A stretch of DNA of 64,000 nucleotides from assembly GCF_014205135.1 (NCBI RefSeq), contig NZ_JACHMY010000001.1, forward strand, positions 1,984,001 through 2,048,000, in the 5' to 3' direction. Below are positions 8,473 to 17,317 of the stretch, piece by piece. Source of the DNA: Kribbella italica. Its GTDB lineage: Bacteria > Actinomycetota > Actinomycetes > Propionibacteriales > Kribbellaceae. Numbering within the stretch: the stretch's first letter is position 1; each line of letters begins with the position of its first letter. Under the pieces are notes generated by a model that did not search any database, was not told where the DNA came from, and worked only from the letters and a program-made list of their open reading frames with translations. The position numbers were made by a program, and so were the translations under genes.

Positions 8473-9602
8473 TCGCCAACGCGGGGCCGCAGCTGCAGCA
8501 CACGCCGTTCGTGGTCGACCGGCTGCGGGTGCTGATGAAGGACGACCCGAGCATCGTCGCGGCGACCGGGCTGCACGAGAGCCGCGAGTCGACCCAGACG
8601 ATGGTGAAGGAACTAGCCGCGGCCGGGATCCCGTCCATCGCGGCGACGCTGACGGCCGACACGATGGTCGACACGTCGCGGCTGTACTTCCAGATCTCGC
8701 CGCAGAACCGCCGTGAAGCCGCGGTTGCCGCGGCGTACCTGAACCAGCTGATGACCAAGGGCCAGGACGCGTTCGGGCACCGGCTGACGCGCCGGGCGCG
8801 CCTGTACAAGTCGACCGACCCGAAGGACACCTACAGCCAGAACCTGGCCGCCGACCTCCAGGAGAGCCTCGCGCGGCACGGTGTGGCGGTGACAACGACC
8901 TCGATCCGGCCCGACGGCCAGGGAGCGGACGGGCTGGACGCCGAGCGGGCCGGCCGGGACGCGTGCGACGCCCAGGGCGAGGCCGTCCTGTACGCCGCGC
9001 GCGGCCTCGTCGACTTCCAGGCGTTCCTGGACGGCATCACCGATCGATGCCCGAAGCAACCGCCGTACATCCTGGCCGGCGACGACGTCACCAAGCACGT
9101 CGCGGAGCGTACGGTCAGCGCCGCGAACCGGGCGGTCCCGTACCAGTACCTGTCGCTGGCGATCGCGCCGGAGCTCGGCGGTGCCGGGTCGCCGGCGGCG
9201 GCGAACTTCTACCAGCGCCTGACGGAGCTGTTCAACTACGAAGGAGATCCGGAACGTTCGCGGACGCTCGACGGTCACGCCGCGCTCAGCTACGACGCCG
9301 GGTACAGCGCGGTCCTGGCCGTGCGGTTCCTCGCCGAGAACAACATCGCGATCAGCAGTGCCACGCTGTGGCCGGCGCTGCTGTCGATCACCGACGACGC
9401 GGGCCAGCAGCGGCGCTACGAGGGTGTGACCGGCACGATCGACTTCGGCGGCCGGATCGACCAGCGGGTGCCGGTGAACAAGCCGGTCTACATCGTGACG
9501 TTCGAGAAAGGCCGCGCGACCGCCAAGGACAACCTGGTCTGTGGTGGTCCCGCCGACCGGGAGAGCACCTTGACCAAGCCGTGGTGCCCGATCGATCAGT
9601 AG
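8469..9602 (+). CDS. Type 1 periplasmic-binding domain, C-terminal part of frameshifted receptor
   Basis: 377 residues continuing the same protein in the -1 frame. It reads VIANAGPQLQHTPFVVDRL, then DPSIVAATGLHESRESTQTM, AAGIPSIAATLTADTM and YFQISPQNRREAAVAAAYL, the sequence of branched-chain amino acid binding (Peripla_BP_6) receptors, ending with the C-terminal lobe. A GTG at 8469 overlaps the stop of the first part (GTGA), so reinitiation is conceivable. However, a break in the middle of a folded lobe points to loss of one G (an intact copy would read GTGGTGATC), an assembly error, or frameshifting. Ends 7 bases inside the convergent glycosyltransferase gene. Confidence 0.7.
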   Translation: MIANAGPQLQHTPFVVDRLRVLMKDDPSIVAATGLHESRESTQTMVKELAAAGIPSIAATLTADTMVDTSRLYFQISPQNRREAAVAAAYLNQLMTKGQDAFGHRLTRRARLYKSTDPKDTYSQNLAADLQESLARHGVAVTTTSIRPDGQGADGLDAERAGRDACDAQGEAVLYAARGLVDFQAFLDGITDRCPKQPPYILAGDDVTKHVAERTVSAANRAVPYQYLSLAIAPELGGAGSPAAANFYQRLTELFNYEGDPERSRTLDGHAALSYDAGYSAVLAVRFLAENNIAISSATLWPALLSITDDAGQQRRYEGVTGTIDFGGRIDQRVPVNKPVYIVTFEKGRATAKDNLVCGGPADRESTLTKPWCPIDQ

Positions 9603-11080
9603 TAGCGGCGGAGGTCCGGCCAGAGGGCTGACCAGGGTTTCGTCGGGCCGGCGCAGAGCAGGACGTGGGCGCCTTGTTCCTCGTTGTCGACGTCCTGACC
9701 GTTGTCCACGCGGGCGGCGTCGGTGCAGGTGCCGAAGTGGGCCTCGTACTGCGGGGAGCGTTCCTGGGTGACCAGGACGACCGGGCCGTCGTGGTCGTCG
9801 GTCGGCGGCGTCCAGTCGGCGTAGCTCATGTGGCCCGAGTACGCCGGCGGCAGGCCGTCGTTGTACTTGGCCAGGGCGCCGGCTTCGCCGTAGTTCCCAG
9901 CGAACAGTACGGCGCGATCGCGCTCTCCCACCGGGATCTGCTCCCAGACGGTTCTGGCGGTGGCGGCGAGCTCGGGCCAGCCGACCTGTTCGCCTTGTTC
10001 GGCGTTGACGGGCAGGACGAGGTTGACGGCTGAGGCGGGCAGGACCGGGAGGGTGAAAGCGGCCGAGGTGATGGCGGTGAGGACGGCAGCCGTGGCGAAG
10101 ACGGCACGGCGTACCGGTTGGCGGCCTCGGTGCAGCCAGTCGAGGGTGGGTTGGGTGCCTGCGGCAACCAGCACCAGGAGCAGCGGCAGCGCGTAGTACG
10201 ACTTGCCGCCGGTGGCCAGGACGATGACGCAGAGGACCGGGTAGGAGAGCGCGACCGGGCGCGACCAGCGCAGCGCGGGTGTGCGCCACAGACGCAAGAA
10301 GCCGGCGATCCAGACCGGGACCAGGAACGGCGAGAGCTGGGCGATCTGGAGCGGGACGAACATGATGCGGTTCTCGGTGCCGTCGTCCTCGCTGATGCCC
10401 CCGGCAACGGTCAGTTGCGGCCAGTCGTTGGTCGCCTGCCAGATCAGGTTCGGTGCGGCGATCAGCGCCGCGACCGCGATGCCGGCGGGGAAGTACCAGG
10501 TCTTGAGGATGCTGCGGGGACCGGTGATCAGTACGGCGATCAGCAGGGCCGCGAGGGGGAGCACGACCAGGTACTTGTTCTCCACGGCGATGCCGGTGGT
10601 GAGGCCGAGGGCGATCCACCAGCGGCCGTCGTTCGTCCGGAGCAGGCGGAGCGCGAAGAGCGCGATCACCATCCACGCCAGCAGGTCGAAGGTGGCGGTG
10701 GAGACCATGTGGCCGGTGCCGAGGACGAAGCCGGCGAGCGCCGTACAGGCGGCGGCGAGGATCTGGGCGTTGCGTTCACCGGCGAGCTCGCGGGCGATCA
10801 GCGCGACGACGACCACGGTCAGCGCGGCGCTGAGAGTCGCGACGACGCGCAGTCCCATCGGGGTGTCACCGAAGACCGCCATCGAGAGCTTGGCCAGCAG
10901 CGGGGTGAGCGGCGGCTGGTCGGTGTAGCCCCAGGCGAGGTGGTCGGCCGCGACGCGGAAGTACAGCTCGTCGCGGTGGTAGCCGTACCGGCCGGACAGC
11001 GCGGTGAGCACGGCGGCGACCGCGACGGCGACGAGGGTGACGGGGACGGTGGCGAAGGCAGGGACCGACGGGCGCGTCAT
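9596..11080 (-). CDS. ArnT/PMT-like (GT39 family) membrane glycosyltransferase
   Basis: 494 residues with around ten hydrophobic segments. The first loop carries YHRDELYFRVAADHLAWGY, the acidic motif typical of GT-C enzymes (ArnT, PMT), followed by QPPLTPLLAKL. Such enzymes transfer a sugar from a polyprenyl phosphate on the outer face of the membrane; acceptor and sugar are not evident. The C-terminal soluble region includes FAGNYGEAGALAKY. It stands alone on the minus strand, convergent with the receptor fusion and divergent from the GntR/LacI-type regulator. Start ATG at 11080 has no strong ribosome site; the segment from MTRPSVP fits family N-termini. Confidence 0.85.
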   Translation of the reverse strand: MTRPSVPAFATVPVTLVAVAVAAVLTALSGRYGYHRDELYFRVAADHLAWGYTDQPPLTPLLAKLSMAVFGDTPMGLRVVATLSAALTVVVVALIARELAGERNAQILAAACTALAGFVLGTGHMVSTATFDLLAWMVIALFALRLLRTNDGRWWIALGLTTGIAVENKYLVVLPLAALLIAVLITGPRSILKTWYFPAGIAVAALIAAPNLIWQATNDWPQLTVAGGISEDDGTENRIMFVPLQIAQLSPFLVPVWIAGFLRLWRTPALRWSRPVALSYPVLCVIVLATGGKSYYALPLLLVLVAAGTQPTLDWLHRGRQPVRRAVFATAAVLTAITSAAFTLPVLPASAVNLVLPVNAEQGEQVGWPELAATARTVWEQIPVGERDRAVLFAGNYGEAGALAKYNDGLPPAYSGHMSYADWTPPTDDHDGPVVLVTQERSPQYEAHFGTCTDAARVDNGQDVDNEEQGAHVLLCAGPTKPWSALWPDLRRYY

Positions 11081-11148
11081 GGCGGAATGCTGTCAGTCAC
11101 CCGGGTCCACAGCCAGGGGTCGGCCACCGCGCACCGACCGATACCGGG

Positions 11149-11211
11149 TTGGTATGTCTCGCCATACGCGAGGGCACTTGTCTGGAGTGGTGGCGGGTGA
11201 TTTGGTATGTC
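11149..11211 (+). promoter_or_regulatory. Direct repeats upstream of GntR/LacI-type regulator
   Basis: TTGGTATGTC occurs at 11149-11158 and again at 11202-11211, 53 bases apart, in the gap between divergent genes at 11080 and 11234. The first copy is part of an ATACC-N5-GGTAT inverted repeat. Likely operator for the regulator just downstream (autoregulation); inferred only from position. Confidence 0.4.
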
Positions 11212-11233
11212 AACCTGCCGACAGGAGGTTCGG

Positions 11234-12403
11234 ATGACGCTGCTCTACGAGCGGATCAGCACGTACGTGCTGGAGGAGATCCGCAGCGGGGCACTCGGGC
11301 CGGGGGACCGGGTCGCGTCCGAGACGGAGCTGGCGGCGCAGTTCGAGGTCAGCCGGATCACCTCGAAGCGCGCGCTGGAGGTGTTGCGCGAGGCGGGACT
11401 GATCGAGCGCGTCCGCGGCAAGGGGTCGTTCGTCGTCCAGGACCTGCCCGATCTGAACGGCGTCACGACGCCGCTCCGCGGCCGGATCGCCGGCGGTCCT
11501 GCTCCCTCCCGCCGCAGGCCGGGGACGATCGGGCTGGTCGTCCCGGACGTCTCGGAGGCGTACGGGCTCGAGCTGCTGCGCGCGATCGAGGAGCGCTGCG
11601 CCGACCACGGCGTCCACCTGCTGGTACGCCGGACGCGCGGCCGGCAGCCGGACGAGGAGAAGGCGGTCGACACGTTCGTCGCCTCGGGCGAGGTCGACGG
11701 GATGATCGTGTTCCCGGTGCACGGCGACTTCTACAACGCGAGCCTGCTGCGGCAGGTCCTCGACGGGTACCCGATCGTCTTGGTCGACCGCCACCTGTCC
11801 GGGATCCCGGTCTCGGCCGTTCACACCGACAACGTCGCGGCCGCCCGCGCGCTGACCGAGCGGCTGCTCGAGCTCGGCCACCGCCACATCGCCTTCGTGT
11901 CCCCGCCGCCGCAGAACACGTCGAGCATCGAGGAACGCCTGAAGGGGTTCCACACCGCCTTCGCCAAGCGCGAGCGCGAGCGGGGGCCCGACCGGCGCCA
12001 GGCGCACCAGCTCACCACGCTGCGCGCGACCCTGCCCGGGTCGTTCACCCCGGACAGCGTGCGCTCCGACGTCGCCACGATCCGCGCGTTCCGCGCCGAG
12101 GCGCCGCAGGTCACGGCGTACGTCGCCTGCGAGTACAACCTCGCCCGGATGCTCGACCGCGCCTTCACGACGCCTGCCGGCTCGCCGGCCCCGGAACAGA
12201 TGCCAGGCTCGCGCCGCCCGGTGATCGCCTGCTTCGACTCGCCCGGCGACCCGATCTCCGGTGCGCCGTACCTGCACGTGCGGCAGGACCAGGAGGAAAT
12301 GGGCCGTCAGGCCGTCGACCTCCTGCTGGCCCGGCTGCGCGGCGAGTCCGTGCCGAACCTGTCCCTCGTGCCGTTCCAGATCGTCGATGCCGACGACAAC
12401 TGA
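11234..12403 (+). CDS. GntR-headed, LacI-type effector domain transcription regulator
   Basis: 389 residues. Residues 1-70 form a GntR winged helix (LYERISTYVLEEIRSGAL, then FEVSRITSKRALEVLREAGL and VRGKGSFV). From about 90 the protein changes to a LacI/periplasmic-binding effector domain (TIGLVVPDVSEAYGLELLRA, VDGMIVFPVHGDF, HTDNVAAARALTERLLELGH, RRPVIACFDSPGDP). This architecture is that of AraR-type sugar-responsive repressors. AGGAGG at 11223-11228 fixes the ATG at 11234. No sugar gene is adjacent, so its target is elsewhere or its own promoter. Confidence 0.88.
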   Translation: MTLLYERISTYVLEEIRSGALGPGDRVASETELAAQFEVSRITSKRALEVLREAGLIERVRGKGSFVVQDLPDLNGVTTPLRGRIAGGPAPSRRRPGTIGLVVPDVSEAYGLELLRAIEERCADHGVHLLVRRTRGRQPDEEKAVDTFVASGEVDGMIVFPVHGDFYNASLLRQVLDGYPIVLVDRHLSGIPVSAVHTDNVAAARALTERLLELGHRHIAFVSPPPQNTSSIEERLKGFHTAFAKRERERGPDRRQAHQLTTLRATLPGSFTPDSVRSDVATIRAFRAEAPQVTAYVACEYNLARMLDRAFTTPAGSPAPEQMPGSRRPVIACFDSPGDPISGAPYLHVRQDQEEMGRQAVDLLLARLRGESVPNLSLVPFQIVDADDN

Positions 12404-12449
12404 CTTCTGGCAGTACTGCGGTGGCTTCGGGAGTGTGTAGCGTCGGAGG

Positions 12450-14060
12450 GTGACGTGGCAGCGGGCTGGTGACCTCGGGCTGTGGGCGGGCCTGTCGTTC
12501 CTGGTGGTCGCAGAGAGCGGTTCCCGCAACGATCCCTACTGGCTGATGGGCGGCTGCGTCGCGCTGCTGGCAGCCGCCGTGCTGCTGCGGCGCACGCAGC
12601 CGCTGATCGCGCTCGCCCTGGTGATCGTGCCCGAAGCCGTGATCGTCGGCATCACGATGAACACGACGTCCGGTACGCCGATCGCGTTCGTCCCGGCGAT
12701 CTCGACGCTCGCGTACCTGGCCGGGCGGCGGGAGACGCAGCTCAGGTACTTCGTCGCGCTGGTGAGCGGGTCCCTGATGCTGCTGCTCGCGCTGCGGCTG
12801 ATCCTGTTCCGCGACGTGGCGGTGGCCGACTCCGTGCTGAGCTGGCTGGCGAACGTGCTGCTCGCGCTCGTGCTGTGCGTGATGCCCTGGCTGATCGGCC
12901 GGTATCGCGCCCAGCAGGCGCTGCTCGCAACCGCCGGGTGGGAGCGCGCCGAGCGGATCGAGCGTGAGCAGCGGCTGGAGATCGACCAGGTCCGGCTCAG
13001 GGAGCGCTCTCGCATCGCCGAGGACATGCACGACTCGGTCGGCCACGAGCTCAGCCTGATCGCGCTCCGCGCGGCCGCGCTCGAGGTGGACGCCGAGCTG
13101 CCCGAGCGGCACCGCCGGGCCGCGACCGAGCTGCGGGAGGCCGCCGCCACGGCGACCGAGCGGCTCGGCGAGATCATCGGCGTACTGCGCGACGCGGGCG
13201 CGCAGGCGCCCGTCGTACCGAGTGACGAGTCGGTGGCGGAGCTGGTTGACCGCGCGGCGGCGTCCGGTCTGGCGGTGCGGTTGGTGCAGGAGGGGGCGGC
13301 CGAGCCGTCGCCGATGGTGGACCGCGCGATCCACCGGGTGGTCCAGGAGTCGTTGACCAACGCCAGCAAGCACGCGCCCGGCGCCGAGGTCGTCGTCACG
13401 CTGACCCGCGCGGAGGACGAGGTCGTCGTGAAGATCGCCGACACGGGTCCCACGCGGGCCGTGACGGAGGTCCCGTCGAGCGGCACCGGTCTTGCGGGCC
13501 TGGCTGAACGCATTCGCCTGGTCGGCGGCAACCTGACCGCAGGGCAGTCGCCGAGTAGCGCCGGGTTCGAGGTGCTGGCGCGGGTGCCGCGCAGTGGTGG
13601 GCGGCCGGAGCCGGTGACCGATGTCCGGTCGGCCACGGCCGACGAGCGGGACGTCGTACGGCGGCGCGCGCGGCGCGGCTTGATCACCGCGCTGCTGGTC
13701 CCCGCGGGACTGGCGGCCGGGATCGGGGCGATTGCCTTGGGCTACTACTTGGTGGCCGGATACAACTCGGTGCTGCCGCCGGCGCAGTACGACGCGTTGC
13801 GGATCGGGCAGAATTTCGCCGAGGTCGAGGCGGTGCTGCCGCGGATGCAGATGATCGACCCGCCGTCCGAGCGCGTCGTCGAGCCCGAAGGCTGGACCTG
13901 CCGGTTCTACCGGCCCGACGGGCCGTTCTCGATCAACTACGCGTACCGGCTGTGCTTCGACAACGACCGGCTGGTCGCCAAGGACATGGTGCAGACGGGG
14001 TCGGTGCAGCCGACGCCGGAGGGCACCACCCCGGGACCGCAACGAGAAGGGACACGATGA
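12450..14060 (+). CDS. NarL-type histidine kinase with extra C-terminal membrane/BamE-like domain
   Basis: 536 residues. Hydrophobic sensor segments occupy about 10-160, then a coiled linker, HisKA_3 motif RSRIAEDMHDSVGHELSLIA with phosphoacceptor His, and HATPase (VVQESLTNASKHAPG, IADTGPTR, SSGTGLAGLAERIRLVGG). Normal kinases end there near residue 385. This one adds about 150 residues: a basic stretch, a transmembrane helix (LITALLVPAGLAAGIGAIAL) and a small exposed domain (YDALRIGQNFAEVEAVLP ... GWTCRFYRP ... YRLCFDNDRLVAKDM) that resembles the BamE/SmpA fold and has two Cys. GTG start overlaps a GGAGG, so initiation is uncertain. Couples to the regulator at 14057. Confidence 0.85.
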   Translation: MTWQRAGDLGLWAGLSFLVVAESGSRNDPYWLMGGCVALLAAAVLLRRTQPLIALALVIVPEAVIVGITMNTTSGTPIAFVPAISTLAYLAGRRETQLRYFVALVSGSLMLLLALRLILFRDVAVADSVLSWLANVLLALVLCVMPWLIGRYRAQQALLATAGWERAERIEREQRLEIDQVRLRERSRIAEDMHDSVGHELSLIALRAAALEVDAELPERHRRAATELREAAATATERLGEIIGVLRDAGAQAPVVPSDESVAELVDRAAASGLAVRLVQEGAAEPSPMVDRAIHRVVQESLTNASKHAPGAEVVVTLTRAEDEVVVKIADTGPTRAVTEVPSSGTGLAGLAERIRLVGGNLTAGQSPSSAGFEVLARVPRSGGRPEPVTDVRSATADERDVVRRRARRGLITALLVPAGLAAGIGAIALGYYLVAGYNSVLPPAQYDALRIGQNFAEVEAVLPRMQMIDPPSERVVEPEGWTCRFYRPDGPFSINYAYRLCFDNDRLVAKDMVQTGSVQPTPEGTTPGPQREGTR

Positions 14061-14719
14061 TCCGCGTCTTGCTGGCCGACGACGAGGCGATGGTGCGCGC
14101 GGGCGTCCGGGCGATTCTTGCCTCCGACGACGAGATCGACGTCGTGGCCGAGGCCGGTGACGGCGCCGAGGCGGTCGCGCTGGTGCGGAAGCACCGGCCG
14201 GACGTCGCCGTCCTGGACATCCGGATGCCGCGGATGGACGGGCTGGCGGCCGGGGCCGAGATCCGCCGGACGGTGCCGGAGACGGCGGTGGTGATTCTGA
14301 CGACGTTCTCCGAGGACGCCTACATCGCCAAGGCGCTGGGCGACGGCGCGAGCGGGTTCCTGCTGAAGTCGGGCGATCCGCGGGAGCTGATCGCCGGGCT
14401 GAAAGCTGTCGCGGAAGGAGCGGCGTACCTGTCGCCGAAGGTCGCCCAGCGGGTGATCGCCGAGCTCGGTGCCGGTGCCGGTGGGGGCCGGATGGCGCGG
14501 GCGGCGGAGGCGAAGGAGCAGGTCGACGTACTGAGTCCGCGGGAGCGTGAGGTGCTCGCGCTGGTCGGCGCGGGGCTGTCGAACGCGGAGATCGCCGCCC
14601 GGCTCTTCCTGGTCGAGGGGACGGTCAAGGCGTACGTCAGCGCCGTTCTGACCCGGCTGGACGTGAAGAACCGGGTGCAGGCGGCGATCATCGCGTACGA
14701 AGCCGGTCTCGTCGGCTGA
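14057..14719 (+). CDS. LuxR/NarL-family response regulator
   Basis: 220 residues. Receiver: VLLADDEAMVRAGV, phospho-Asp in VAVLDIRMPRMDG, VILTTFSEDAY and FLLKSGDP with the conserved Lys. LuxR DNA-binding domain: LSPREREVLALVGAGLSNAE then FLVEGTVKAYVSAVLTRL. The ATG overlaps the kinase stop (ATGA) and GAAGG lies upstream, so both are translated from one message. Its 3' end is followed by a degenerate 17-base tandem repeat. Confidence 0.93.
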   Translation: MIRVLLADDEAMVRAGVRAILASDDEIDVVAEAGDGAEAVALVRKHRPDVAVLDIRMPRMDGLAAGAEIRRTVPETAVVILTTFSEDAYIAKALGDGASGFLLKSGDPRELIAGLKAVAEGAAYLSPKVAQRVIAELGAGAGGGRMARAAEAKEQVDVLSPREREVLALVGAGLSNAEIAARLFLVEGTVKAYVSAVLTRLDVKNRVQAAIIAYEAGLVG

Positions 14720-14720
14720 G

Positions 14721-14772
14721 CTGCCCTGGCCGACAGACCTGCCTTGCCGACAGAGCAGCCTTGGCCGGAAGG
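14721..14772 (+). repeat. Degenerate 17-18 bp tandem repeat, three units
   Basis: Units of the form CTGCCxTGxCCGACAGA at 14721-14738, 14739-14755 and (diverged) 14756-14772, directly after the response-regulator stop. The rest of the gap to 14914 shows only a possible GATAGT -10 box near 14821. Confidence 0.6.
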
Positions 14773-14914
14773 GGCCGCCGACGCTCCGGCGGGTGACACC
14801 CGGTAGACACTTCGTCATGGGATAGTGGGACCTCCCGGCGGGACGGTTGCCGGGGAGGACCAGCAAAGCCGGGGCGGCGGCACGCCTCGTCGAGAGAATC
14901 AGGGGATCCAGGTC

Positions 14915-16462
14915 GTGACCGACTCGCACAACTCCGGACAGCACAAGGACCGGGAAGCGGCGGCGGCCGAGGTCCGGAGGATGTGGCAGCCCACCCCGTC
15001 CTGGAGCCAGCCGGACCCCGGCGCCCAGGCCGAGCCCGAAGAGACCGAGCCGGCCGACGAGAGCCAGGACGCGCTCGCCCAGGAGTTCCCCGGCGACTCG
15101 TGGTCCAAGCCGAGCCAGCCGGGCCAAGCCACGCCGTACGGCGGTCAGCCGGACCCAGGCCCTGCCAGTACGCCGGGCGCGCACAGCGCCGGCCCCAGCA
15201 GCACCAGCCCGAGCAGCAGCACCGGCAGCTCCAGTACGCCGGGCGCCCACAGCTCCGGCGCAGCCGAGCCCGAGGCGAACCCCTGGGGCACCAGCAAGAC
15301 GAGCACCGGCGAGGCCAGTTCCTGGAGCATCGCGAACCCCGGCTCGGCGACCGGTGCTCCCACCGGCGCGCCGGCAGCGGCCACACCTCCCGCCGCTGAC
15401 CCCTGGACGCAGCCGGCCGAGCAGCCTGCCCAACAGCCCAGTCAGCAGGCCCCGAAGCTGTCGCAGACCGCCCAGCAGTTCTTCCCGCAGGGCGTCCCGA
15501 ACCAGCACCCCCCGCAGCCCGAGCGCGAGGTGTCGTACCGCGCCGAAGAGCTGATGCAGGCCCTGCCGCTGCCGCGGGAGGCTCCGGCCGAGCGTGGAGT
15601 CCGCAGCGTGCTGCGGCTGCGTCCGGGCAGCTCGGAGCGCGTCGAGCGGATCGCCCGCGCGACCGCGGCGACGGCGTTCCGCCGTCCGGTCACGATCACG
15701 ATCGCCAACCCCAAGGGCGGTTCGGGCAAGACGCCGACCACCCTGCTGCTGGCCGGTGCGCTCGGTCAGGCCCGTGGCGGCGGTGTAGTGGCCTGGGACA
15801 ACAACGAGCTGCGCGGCAACATGCACCTGCGCACCCACGACACCAACGCCCGCTCCACGGTCACCGACCTGCTGCAGGCGATGCCGATGCTGACCCAGCC
15901 GGACGCCCGGCTCGGTGACGTCGCGGCGTACCTGCGGCACCAGGTGGCCGGCCAGTACGACGTGCTGACGTCCGCGACCACGACGTACTCGCAGATCGAG
16001 GCCAAGGACTTCGACCAGATCCACCGGCTGCTGAGCCGCTTCTACAAGGTGCTGGTGATCGACACCGGCAACAACGAGGGCTCGAGCAACTGGCGCGAGG
16101 CGATGCGGGCGTCCGACGCGCTCGTCATCCCGATCAAGTGGAAGAGCCTGTCCTGCGCGGCCGCCGTACAGATGCTGGAGGAGCTCGACAACCAGGGTCC
16201 CGAGGCGCAGCGGCTGATCCGGCGTGCGGTCATCGCCGTCAGCAACGGTCCCGGCGACGTGAACAAGGAGGTCGAGAAGCAGTTGCGCCCGTACTTCGAG
16301 TCGCGCGCCGCCGCTGTCGTCGACATCCCGACCGACCCGCACATCGCCGCCGAGGGCGCACTGGACCACTCGGCCCTGCAGCCGGCCACCCGGCGCGCCG
16401 GGCTGGAGCTTGCCGCCAAGGTCGCCGAGCAGATCACCATCGCGCTGAACGTCCCGCGCTGA
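14915..16462 (+). CDS. MinD/ParA-like ATPase with long disordered N-terminus
   Basis: 515 residues. About 230 N-terminal residues are low-complexity (Ser, Pro, Gln, Gly rich; STPGAHS appears twice). The C-terminal half is a SIMIBI P-loop ATPase: ITIANPKGGSGKTPTT is the deviant Walker A with both Lys, and VLVIDTGNNEGSSNW is Walker B with switch II Gly altered. Related actinobacterial proteins occur with type VII secretion (EspI-like) or polar positioning systems, but no esx or parB gene is near. GTG 14915 is chosen because the upstream extension lacks a ribosome site and is out of character. Followed by a strong terminator. Role in positioning or secretion is inference. Confidence 0.75.
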   Translation: MTDSHNSGQHKDREAAAAEVRRMWQPTPSWSQPDPGAQAEPEETEPADESQDALAQEFPGDSWSKPSQPGQATPYGGQPDPGPASTPGAHSAGPSSTSPSSSTGSSSTPGAHSSGAAEPEANPWGTSKTSTGEASSWSIANPGSATGAPTGAPAAATPPAADPWTQPAEQPAQQPSQQAPKLSQTAQQFFPQGVPNQHPPQPEREVSYRAEELMQALPLPREAPAERGVRSVLRLRPGSSERVERIARATAATAFRRPVTITIANPKGGSGKTPTTLLLAGALGQARGGGVVAWDNNELRGNMHLRTHDTNARSTVTDLLQAMPMLTQPDARLGDVAAYLRHQVAGQYDVLTSATTTYSQIEAKDFDQIHRLLSRFYKVLVIDTGNNEGSSNWREAMRASDALVIPIKWKSLSCAAAVQMLEELDNQGPEAQRLIRRAVIAVSNGPGDVNKEVEKQLRPYFESRAAAVVDIPTDPHIAAEGALDHSALQPATRRAGLELAAKVAEQITIALNVPR

Positions 16463-16472
16463 TCCAGCACTG

Positions 16473-16507
16473 AGCCCCCGACCGGTGTGAACTGGTCGGG
16501 GGCTTTG
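16473..16507. terminator. Bidirectional intrinsic terminator
   Basis: AGCCCCCGACC (16473-16483) pairs perfectly with GGTCGGGGGCT (16494-16504) around a 10-base loop, followed by TTT. Lies between the convergent MinD-like ATPase and ABC permease genes. Confidence 0.85.
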
Positions 16508-16513
16508 CTGTGC

Positions 16514-17317
16514 TCAGGCGTCGCGCTGCTGGAGGACCCGGAGTCCCAGAGCCAGTCCGCCGACAGCCCAGACCACCAGGACAGCGAGACTCGCTCCTGG
16601 TGACAGGGGATCGCCCGACCCGTCCAGGAAGCCGTTGCCGGCACCACCGGGGAGGAGGGCGGCCAGCCACTGCAGCGCCCGGATGCTGCTCTGGCCGAGC
16701 ATCATCGGTACGACCAGCAGGAGCAGGAACGCCGCGGTCAGAGTGCCTGCCGTATTCCTGACCAGGAACGCGATGCCCGCGGTGAACAGTCCGGCCAGCG
16801 TGGCGTACACACCGATCTGCAGCAGGTCCATGACCAGCGCGGACGCGGTCCAGTCGGCCCAGCGACCAGCAGCGAGTCCTGCGCCGATGGCGGCGACCAG
16901 GCCGAGCAGTGCGCCGTACAGGAAGAGCACGGGGGCCAGGACGAGCGCCTTGCCCAGGACGACGTTGCGGCGTACCGGTGTCCACTGCAGGGTGCTGCGG
17001 ATGCTGCCCGTCGCGTACTCCGACGTCACCGGGACCATTGCGAAGGCCGCGATGACCACCTGCACGATCATCAGCGCGCCGATGGCCATGCCACCGACCT
17101 CGGACGGCTCGACGAGCTGACCCGGTGCCGGGTTGTCGCGCTCGTACGCCGCGCTGAAGCCGAGCTGGAGTCCCAGCAGGCCGGTCAGCAGGACGGCGCC
17201 GACGACGTTGAGCCAGGTGGAGCGGACCGACCAGAGCTTGGTCCACTCCGAGCTCACCGCGCCGCGCAGACCGCCGGCTGTCGAGGTGTGGTGGACGGTG
17301 ATGGTTGCCGTACTCAT
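16514..17317 (-). CDS. ABC-2 type exporter permease
   Basis: 267 residues, six hydrophobic segments. N-terminal AVSSEWTKLWSVRSTWLNVV is the typical opening of actinobacterial ABC-2 permeases (BcrB/NatB type), and VTSEYATGSIRSTLQWTPVR is the conserved cytoplasmic motif. Partners with the ATPase at 17976-18896. The start overlaps the DedA stop (ATGA), so translation order is ATPase, DedA, permease. Substrate unknown; bacitracin-like antibiotics or lipids are possible. Confidence 0.88.
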   Translation of the reverse strand: MSTATITVHHTSTAGGLRGAVSSEWTKLWSVRSTWLNVVGAVLLTGLLGLQLGFSAAYERDNPAPGQLVEPSEVGGMAIGALMIVQVVIAAFAMVPVTSEYATGSIRSTLQWTPVRRNVVLGKALVLAPVLFLYGALLGLVAAIGAGLAAGRWADWTASALVMDLLQIGVYATLAGLFTAGIAFLVRNTAGTLTAAFLLLLVVPMMLGQSSIRALQWLAALLPGGAGNGFLDGSGDPLSPGASLAVLVVWAVGGLALGLRVLQQRDA

